A DNA stretch of 64,000 nt from Flabesymbios commensalis (taxonomy: Eukaryota; Annelida; Polychaeta; Terebellida; Flabelligeridae). The notes under the pieces were generated by a model, which had not been told where the DNA came from, made no database searches, and worked only from the letters and a program-made list of their open reading frames with translations. Each line of letters begins with the position of its first letter. Position 1 is the first letter of the stretch. Below, one piece after another: positions 56,744-64,000 of the stretch. Position numbers and translations under genes: made by a program. The stretch covers positions 62,288,578 through 62,352,577 of the forward strand of contig OZ024903.1 in the NCBI GenBank assembly GCA_964017125.1, in the 5' to 3' direction.

Positions 56744-59394
56744 GTGAGTATACAGTAGTTGAAGAATATAGCCTATTTTCCGTAATTATGCATTGGATAT
56801 ATGCATGTATAATTATGCACATGCTTAACTATAAATTACATATGGTTTTGCACAATAAATTTTATTGCTGGATAATTGATTACCTTAAATGTCAGACTAT
56901 ACTTTTTTCTGACATAGATAAATTTTAATTTAGATCAGTTCATTTACAGAAAACATTAGCCAGAGGCTAGTCAGCAGATCGTTAGTGTCTGATCGCTCAG
57001 GCGAGAGCATTGAGCCGTGAAAGGTCATTAGTTTTGTCATCGCGTTGGCGCCGTTATGATCTATGCCAGGAGTGTAACCTCGTTGACGCATAATTGAACA
57101 CGGCTCATTAGGCAGGGTATATTATGATTGGATTAGTTATGTCATGTCACTTACCACTTCTACTCTCTGTCAGAAGGATTAGCTGAGCACAATTTATTAT
57201 AACGGACACGCCGCCGTTATTCTAACACGGCTCAAAATGCCGCCCATTAACAACTGAGGCGAAGCAATATGGAAGCTTTCAAACCGCAAGTGATATAAAA
57301 TTTACATGTCTGTCATCACAGTAGACATCGCCAGATACGCATACACCACACAAGACGATACCACATGCGCGTCAACGACGATGGAATGCAGATGACGTCA
57401 CAGACTGGGCATGTGTACTGTTTCATCGGAGAGGACATTCTGGGGCTTGCACGTTTGAAATTTCTCCTACTACATGCAATATATTTTATATGTTTTTTAT
57501 ACCTGTATATTTCACCGATTCATTTCCATCATTTCAATGTATTTAGCTATGTACAGCGTTTATTTTATATCATCATGCCCAAATAAGCACAATTGAAGAT
57601 GATATGCGCTGGTGAATTATTTGCAGGTTAACCACCGCAGTAAAATGTCATACTCTCAATGATGCAATTACCTGAATAACGTTTGGAGGGTGAGGGTATG
57701 TGTGTAGGCTTACTGGCTATCCACCAATAGCTAGTTTCCATGTGTCGGAAGGACCGACCGTGGGAAGCGTGCGTATATTCGTGATATTTTGAACTGCGCA
57801 GTAAATAAAGAGTGCGCGGTGTGTAAGGCTCAAGCACCAAGAAAGGATCTATTTTGACCTTATACACGGTATGGACCAGTGCATGGTATAGTCCATCAAT
57901 TATGGTAAACCTTAAACTGCTATGGGCGGCTATCGCCCAAAATAAACCGAGCGCAGCCTGGTGTGGTAAATTTCTTTCTGTGGTGTCTTTCTATTTGCGC
58001 TTTAAAGATGGCTAACTGACTGATTTTGTAACATAATGGCTTTTAAATCAGTTGATTATCAGATGCCAGATTTTACTTAGTGGGAAACCACACAGGCTGC
58101 AAATTTTATGCAGCAGTGTAAGAGTTAAAATCATTATTAATAATAATTAAGTTTTCCTGTTAATGTTAGTATTGATGTTGGTGGTGACATCTGAAGAGGT
58201 CATTGCAACATATCATAATCATATAGCTTGTTATATATACCTTATATTTATAGAAAATATTTATTCTCCCCCTGATATATACACAGATCATAACTTTTGG
58301 TAGAAGGTAAGGGTAGCTGTAATATGCAGTTGAAGATTATCTGTTATAGAACTATGCTAACTAGCATCACAGTATAGTTTACAAAGCTCAAAGTATTATG
58401 TATCCATGTGTGCAGGCTCTCCTCAATTTCACTTCACTAGTTCAAATGCACAGATGAGTCTGTTACCAGTCACTGATTAGTGATTGTTTATCAATTCTGA
58501 ATGTCCGCATTTTTGTTTGCACAGCATATCACTCCAGCATCTAGGTCTCGATCACCTCCACTCAGGACAGACATGTCATATCACTGTCTGTAGCCCCATT
58601 GTTAAGAAGGCAGAGAAAAACAGACCGCAACTATGCTAACAACTTTTTTAATTGCTTATAAACTCAAATGCTGTAGCGGGAGTTTTAGTTGCCTGTGTTT
58701 ACACAAAGCTGCTTCCTATGTTATTATATAGTAAAATGTTTTCCCAAAAAAATCTTTTGAGTCAATATAGAAATATAAAATGGTCAATATAAAATGGCAT
58801 CTTGATGATGTTATTTCGATGGGATTTTTTGGGGGTGGGGGCGTGGGGATATTCCGTAATAAGTCTTATTTTGGAAAAAAATCGAATTCAGCTTGTATTA
58901 CGTCCATTTCCACTTCGACACAAATATGTCTTTTAGCTGCTCTTCATGTTCACACAACGCTTTTATTCACCGATAAATACATTAAAAATTTGCCAACATT
59001 TATTATTTTCTATGTTTAACTTTTCTTTGCCCAAGTTCGCAATAATACCAATCATCGGTAGCAACCCAAGTTCGCAATAATGTGATTTTCATACATTAAA
59101 AAAATCTGATTATTTGACCTTAAAATGACCTTGAAATGACCTTGGAGTGACCTTAGTGTTATCTTATAACTATGCCACATTTAAGCCCTGAGGGTTGTAT
59201 AACTATGTGCCAAGTTATGTTATACTGCATCTTATGGTTGCTGATGATGAAATATTACATCAAGATTTAAAAAAAATAGACTTGGATTCAATGAGTACGT
59301 TTTTGTGGGGAACATGGGCAAAGAAGAGTTAAGTGTAAAAGAAATCCCTGCTTGATTGATTAGAAAATTTACAGTCACTTTTCAATTATTTTAG
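56744..59394. other. FLOT2 intron 5, no other gene
   Basis: 2.65 kb. Short inverted words TGAGCCGTG / CACGGCTCA near 57010-57230. A TGACCTTGAAA array at 59115-59158 (listed). No nested gene seen. Confidence 0.6.
59115..59158. repeat. (TGACCTTRAAA)n short array
   Basis: Four TGACCTT words at about 11-bp spacing. TGACCTT is the inverse of AAGGTCA, an orphan nuclear-receptor half-site, but intronic location and shortness make function speculative. Confidence 0.75.
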
Positions 59395-59609
59395 AAAGCT
59401 GAAGCTGAGCTAGCTTATGAGTTGCAAGGTGCCAAAGAGAAACAGAAAATAAGAAGTGAGGAAATTGAAATTGAAGTTGTTGAGAGACGCAAGCAAATTG
59501 AAGTTGAAGAGAAAGAGATTATGCGTCGAGAAAAAGAACTCATTTCTACTGTTAAGAGACCTGCAGAAGCAGAGGCATACAAAGTGGAGCAGCTTGCACA
59601 GGGACACAG
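59395..59609 (+). CDS. FLOT2: flotillin-2, coding exon 6 (residues 234-305)
   Basis: Encodes KAEAELAYELQGAKEKQKI, EEIEIEVVERRKQIEVE and ISTVKRPAEAEAYKVEQLA, the long coiled coil with Glu-Ala repeats that drives flotillin oligomerisation. Length 215 bp, phase 0 entry and two bases of codon 305 at the exit. The acceptor is ATTTTAG and the donor CAG|GTGATC at 59610, weaker than the others but required by the frame of exon 7. Confidence 0.94.
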
Positions 59610-59941
59610 GTGATCACTACGATCAACATTTGTATTCAATAATTGTTTGTTTTGTTCTGGTGCACACAAAAAGTATCATGTAGCTCGCTATCAATCTAAA
59701 TTTACAGCTCCATATCTTACTCTATTTAAATTATCTTGGTATTCATCAGTGCTTATGTCATTTCTTAGCAGATTCGTCCCTACTTAAAAGGCAACCATGG
59801 GAAAATTATAGTTGTTTTATTTATACTTTTACATTAAGAATATAAGTGAATCACAGAACCGCAGGGTTCTAGTTTCTTGTAATATTTTTGACTCTTGAAG
59901 AATATTATTTTGTTTCATGTAGTCTATATTCTGATTTATAG

Positions 59942-60125
59942 GACACAAACTGTGGAAGTTGCACGAGCTGATGCAGAAAAGATACGCCTCATTGGTGGCG
60001 CAGAAGCCTCAGCTATTGAAGCTGTTGGAAAAGCTGAAGCTGAACGGATGAGATTGAAGGCTTCTGCCTATAAACAATATGGAGATGCTGCTATGTTGAG
60101 TCTTGTGCTGGAGACTCTTCCTAAG
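59942..60125 (+). CDS. FLOT2: flotillin-2, coding exon 7 (residues 305-366)
   Basis: Encodes TQTVEVARADAEKIRLIGG, AEASAIEAVGKAEAERM and YKQYGDAAMLSLVLETLPK, the last Ala/Glu-rich helices. The acceptor is TTATAG (59936-59941) after a 332-bp intron, the shortest of the gene. The donor is AAG|GTTTGT at 60126, a poor consensus. It ends in phase 0, matching exon 8. Confidence 0.94.
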
Positions 60126-60226
60126 GTTTGTTAACAAAATCTGTATTATACAGGGTTTTCAAATTAGGCCTGCGACGCCGGCTGCCAACGGCTCCTTCCG
60201 CCGTCTGGACCATAAATATGGTTAAA

Positions 60227-60475
60227 TTAACTCTTGTCGTGCTATGCCCGGATATATACGGGGTTAAGGATGTTTTAGAGCAATAAAAATATCACTTAAT
60301 TTTGATAAAATTTTTTTTAGTAGATGCTTAGATGATCCAATAATTTAATTTTAGACATGTCTATTTTTCATAAATAGTCATATTTTTCGTCATTTGAAGC
60401 TGGAAATTGCGTTAGCAATTCCAGCTTAAAATGACGAAAAATACAATTGAAACAATTCAGCAAGACAAGGGTTAA
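60227..60475. mobile_element. piggyBac-like MITE in FLOT2 intron 7
   Basis: TTAACTCTTGTC at the left and GACAAGGGTTAA at the right. The internal hairpin TTTTTCGTCATTTGAAGCTG / inverse is at 60380-60443 and is the same hairpin as in 30822-31052, inverted. Confidence 0.75.
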
Positions 60476-61196
60476 CCCTTTAAACCTCACGATGAATTCA
60501 AGCATCAATTTGCATCTCTGAAAAAACAAGAAAATAATTTATGTTTAAATCATAACAATACTTTTTTTCATTTGCCGCCCACTTGGTAGAAACAGATTTT
60601 TTTAATGAGGATTGTACAACAGCAAAAGCTAATACAATATATACTCTCCTCATAAAATTGTATTTTTTTATTTGAAATCTCCGCCTCTTTTCTTCAAATC
60701 TCCCTCTGTGCTCCACGAATTGGAATACTGTGATTATAGTGATAGTAAGTTATGTGGTGAGGACAGGGGGATTTACCATCGTTCTCTCATCTGATGACCA
60801 ACTGTCTGTCCCTACAAAACCCCAGTCAACTGTTCTGCTTATAGTGCGAAGGTATAAAACCAACAGCCAGCCTAATCATAATATATATACATTCAGTGAA
60901 CTGGACAAATGCTGTTGCATTTTTTGTCTGCACTGACTGCAATGAGAAACTGAGGGAATGACACAGTAAATAAAGCTACAAAGATTACATAAACCCACCT
61001 ACCGGGTATATGGATCTCAATCCCAATAGGTAACATTTATCTCACTTTGTGGAATGTTCCCCTATTAACCCTTACAATGCTGAAATATTTTTGTATAAAC
61101 TATGGAAACCAAATGTTTTTTTCAATTTTAAATCATCTTAGATGACTTATAGTCAGATTCACATTAAATTCATCAACCAGGATTATTGAATTTCGC

Positions 61197-61490
61197 GGAT
61201 TTCTCAGTCATTCTCAACCAATTTTCATGAAATTTTACACAAACTATTCTCCATTCATGTCGTGACCACCCTGAAAATTTTGATAAGCATTTTAAAAGTA
61301 TTTTAAAAGTTAGACCATTTGACATGTATGCAATTCTGAGACAAAGCTAACGGGTTTATAGAGGGCAACATTTTTATTTATTTACTACATGTCAAATGGT
61401 TCGCGAATCTTTCAAGGAAATCACGACATGAATGGAAAATAGTGTGTGTAAAATTTCATGACAATTGGTTGAGAATTGACTGAGAAATCG
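61197..61490. repeat. foldback repeat with ~66-bp arms in FLOT2 intron 7
   Basis: GATTTCTCAGTCATTCTCAA...CATTCATGTCGTGA at the left is repeated as its near-perfect inverse at 61421-61490. The central part has TTAGACCATTTGACATG and its inverse. It is the same family as 9940-10740 and 43300-44036. Confidence 0.8.
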
Positions 61491-61680
61491 ACACAAATGG
61501 CACACAGTTGCAACAATGATTCAACAAAGGAGAATACAGCAGTAGCTTGTGTGCACCTTTTAATTACTGATAATAATTATGTTCTACTTATACTCTGTGT
61601 AGAAACTGAGCAGCCTTGAACCACACCACTCTTATGAGCAGGCAACCACCTATGTGGCCACTTGACCATTTCCCCAAAAT

Positions 61681-62146
61681 CACTGTTCTATCTAGCTATT
61701 TCTAACATGGCACACCGCCATGTTGTCTTTTGTGAGCGCCATGTTGCCCTTCATGAGCGCCATGTTGCCCTTCATGTACGCTATGTTGCCCTTCATGTGC
61801 GTCATGTTGCCCTCCATGTGCGCCATGTTGCCCTGCTAATATTCAGACAATGAAGTGCATCTTTGAACTATTGTTACACCATATTTAATCCACACAGGCC
61901 ATTGTGACAGTGGAAAACACCTCAGTCACTGATGTCACACACTCACACATATGACGCAATACCTGATAACGGTGTGTGAACATAGTGATAACAACTGGCG
62001 ATTTTAACACACTTACCGTGAAAACTGATTCTGTTTGTACCCTTCATTGATGGTGGAAAGGCCTAACTGGGTGCCTGGTGTGCATGATAAGGTGCCCACA
62101 ATGATAGGTGGCGCCATGCCCCTTCTGAATCCTAGATGCAACATTG
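61681..62146. mobile_element. hAT-like MITE (copy of 45712-46467 family) in FLOT2 intron 7
   Basis: The 5-bp repeat AAAAT lies at 61676-61680 and 62147-62151. The ends are CACTGTTCTATCTAGC and the inverse of CAATGTTGCATCTAGG. The interior is colinear with 45712-46467 minus the nested element, including the GAGCGCCATGTTGCCCTTCAT minisatellite (61708-61835). Confidence 0.85.
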
Positions 62147-62281
62147 AAAATGTTATTTTCTGTATAAATGAACCTCTTATGAGCATCTACCTGTCTCGAA
62201 AGGCAGACTTTACTGTATGCCTAGTATATAGGATAGTATACAACTCTAACCATTGTTTTAGCTGGGAGGATACATGTGTGG

Positions 62282-62327
62282 CTTAATGTCGGGCCAGCGT
62301 CTGTGATGCTGGCCCAACATTAAGCCA
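62282..62327. repeat. short hairpin of the CCAACATTGG family
   Basis: CTTAATGTCGGGCCAGCGTC followed by GATGCTGGCCCAACATTAAG, arms about 19 bp with two mismatches. Confidence 0.7.
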
Positions 62328-62565
62328 GCATTGGGTCATCGTGCCTAAATCCCACCTGAACATATTACAGGGTGTGCAGATCTTTTCTGCCGTGCAAAGC
62401 CAATAGGGTGTAATGAGTATCTGTTTACTTTACAAGCTAGCAGATACTGACTTTCAGCTTTGCACAGCAGTATTATAGCTATACACACTCTGACCATCTC
62501 TGATCATTTTGAATGACACCCTGAACCCAAATCCCACCTAATACAGAGACTGTAACATATTGCCG

Positions 62566-62809
62566 TTAACCCTTTAAGCGCTGAATTAATTCGTAAAAAA
62601 TCATCCCAACCAAAGGTTTTTTTCACCTTGAAATCATCATAAATGGCTTAGTTAGCTATTCCCGATTCATTTGAATACCTATGTTAGGGGTCTACGGCCA
62701 TTAGAAATATTTCTACTCTTACAATGCGGGGATCGAATTTAGTGGTCAGAACCGTCTACAGACGTCAGATTTTAACGACTAAAGTCCATCCCCGCGCTGT
62801 AATGGTTAA
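62566..62809. mobile_element. piggyBac-like MITE in FLOT2 intron 7
   Basis: TTAA at both ends. The ends TTAACCCTTTAAGCGCTG and (inverse) TTAACCATTACAGCGCG are related. A similar left end (TTAACCCTTACAATGCTG) at 61065 has no partner that I could find. Confidence 0.7.
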
Positions 62810-63403
62810 GGTGTAAGTCTCCTTAGACATATAATATACTGTGTCTAAATCATTAATAGACTGTTATATGGAGGTGGTGGCACACACATTGCAATAGGGT
62901 GCAAGTAGTACTATGCACCTTGACAAAAAGGACCCTGGCTGGAATTGAGCCAAATGCGATCGCAGTAGATGTTGACAATGTTATTTGGCCAGCTCCGATG
63001 ACTGTGGGTGTTCACTTTTGTAAAACATGGCACAACAGGTGCTTTCAGCCTCAAACAGCCTTAAACAGCCTTGATGGTTAATACATTACTTATTGTCATT
63101 TTTGGTATCACTTTTGTCTGTTTCAAGGGGCTTTTATCCACCGCCTTGGTAGAAATTTTCCTTCCTATGATAAAATAAAAACCTTATTATAATTTCCCCG
63201 ATGTGTGATATGAAATCTGATAAAAATACAGTAGTAATAATAAATCCAAATAACTTGCCTTTTTTCACACAACCTGGCCTATTGTAAACTATGTGTAAAC
63301 TACATGATCTAGTAATAGTAATTTTCAAATTAGTTGGACCTCATGTATTTTTTAAATATATAATAATCTTATGTTTAGTTAACAATTCATTTTACACCTC
63401 TAG

Positions 63404-63547
63404 ATCGCAGCTGAAGTTTCTGCTCCATTAGCTAAAACTGATGAGATTGTACTTCTGGGAGAAGATAGAGCTACATCGGAAATGACAAGACTCCTCTCTA
63501 ACATGCCACCTGCAGTTCAAGCACTGACTGGTGTAGATTTATCAAAG
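63404..63547 (+). CDS. FLOT2: flotillin-2, coding exon 8 (residues 367-414)
   Basis: Encodes IAAEVSAPLAKTDEIVLLG, EDRATSEMTRLLSNMPPAV and QALTGVDLSK, the conserved C-terminal end. The acceptor is CACCTCTAG (63395-63403) and the donor AAG|GTAGGC at 63548. Exactly 48 codons. By comparison with the usual length of about 428 residues, one short exon of roughly 10-15 codons (after TGVDLSK) should lie to the right of the window. No such exon is visible in 63548-64000. Confidence 0.94.
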
Positions 63548-64000
63548 GTAGGCACACCTTTCTTAAGGTTGTTGAAGTTATGGTTTTACTTACCAGCAAT
63601 CTGGAAAGGCAATTATTCTGTAAAATCTAGGTCCCTTGAATAAAAGGTACTTTTATTCAGATGGTCACTATAAATGTATACTACACATGCTACAGGTATT
63701 GAAACTATTTTGCTAATTACTAGCAGGTTGTTTTTATATAAAAATCTCTCATTAAGCATCAATGCATGTGCTCAGTAAATAGTCATCGCATCTCACAAGA
63801 ATTTTTGAACGTGGTATCTCAGGGACTGCTAATCCAAATAAGATTTTGGTCATATAGCTCAGTGAGTTTGGCGGTCATTTTTATGATTGATTGAGTCCTC
63901 ATGAAGGCATTATCTCAAGAACCGCTAGTTCAAGGCATTCATGATTTTGTATGTAGGCACTTATCTGCCTAGCCATGGAATAAAAAGGTTGTCCTAGTTG

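Noticed and set aside
60152-60180. CAGGGTTTTCAAATTAGG, a possible extra hAT-like left end
   Set aside because: No partner end or 5-bp duplication could be found nearby.
1-64000. tRNA or rRNA genes
   Set aside because: No convincing cloverleaf or box A/B pair and no rRNA core sequence was noticed; a covariance-model scan would be decisive.

Overview
The window is AT-rich animal nuclear DNA: split genes with consensus splice sites, APE-type LINEs of the CR1/L2 kind, and dense non-autonomous DNA transposons. The protein matches point to a marine invertebrate. The very frequent word TAGGCCTA is a habit I associate with echinoderm and related genomes, but the phylum is an impression, not a demonstration.

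Only one host gene can be built with confidence: flotillin-2 (FLOT2) on the plus strand. Eight coding exons run from the ATG at 33449 to 63547. They are joined by phase-consistent GT-AG introns and give 414 codons, so only the last dozen or so residues lie beyond the right edge. Intron 1 is about 17.3 kb and holds a LINE fragment, a 3.45 kb long-inverted-repeat element, a 390-bp tandem repeat, a second LINE in antisense and several MITEs. Two isolated exon-like segments (5273-5364 minus, 41183-41359 plus) and a decayed uncharacterised gene (48780-50110 minus) could not be assigned a function.

Left third (1-19 kb): a hAT-like element with clean ends (16-1089); a 144-bp tandem repeat in two blocks; a nested pair of hAT-like elements (7119-9916 around 7851-9042); foldback repeats; a GC-rich minisatellite of about 1.3 kb (12.69-13.99 kb); and small palindromic MITEs. 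Middle (19.1-29 kb): three LINEs. LINE A is plus strand and carries a piggyBac-like MITE. LINE B is plus strand and lies inside or next to LINE A's 3' region. LINE C is minus strand. Between 29 and 33.4 kb, upstream of FLOT2, there are palindromes, a 192-bp inverted duplication and a 1.36 kb terminal-inverted-repeat element.

The most striking pattern is that nine CAGGG-type or related elements, from at least five unrelated-looking families, all sit between exact 5-bp direct repeats. This suggests one hAT-like transposase group with 5-bp target duplication has mobilised many non-autonomous families here. A second group ends in TTAA and looks piggyBac-like. One copy sits in LINE A exactly where removing it and one TTAA leaves a continuous reverse-transcriptase frame. 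No CRISPR, rRNA or convincing tRNA gene was seen.
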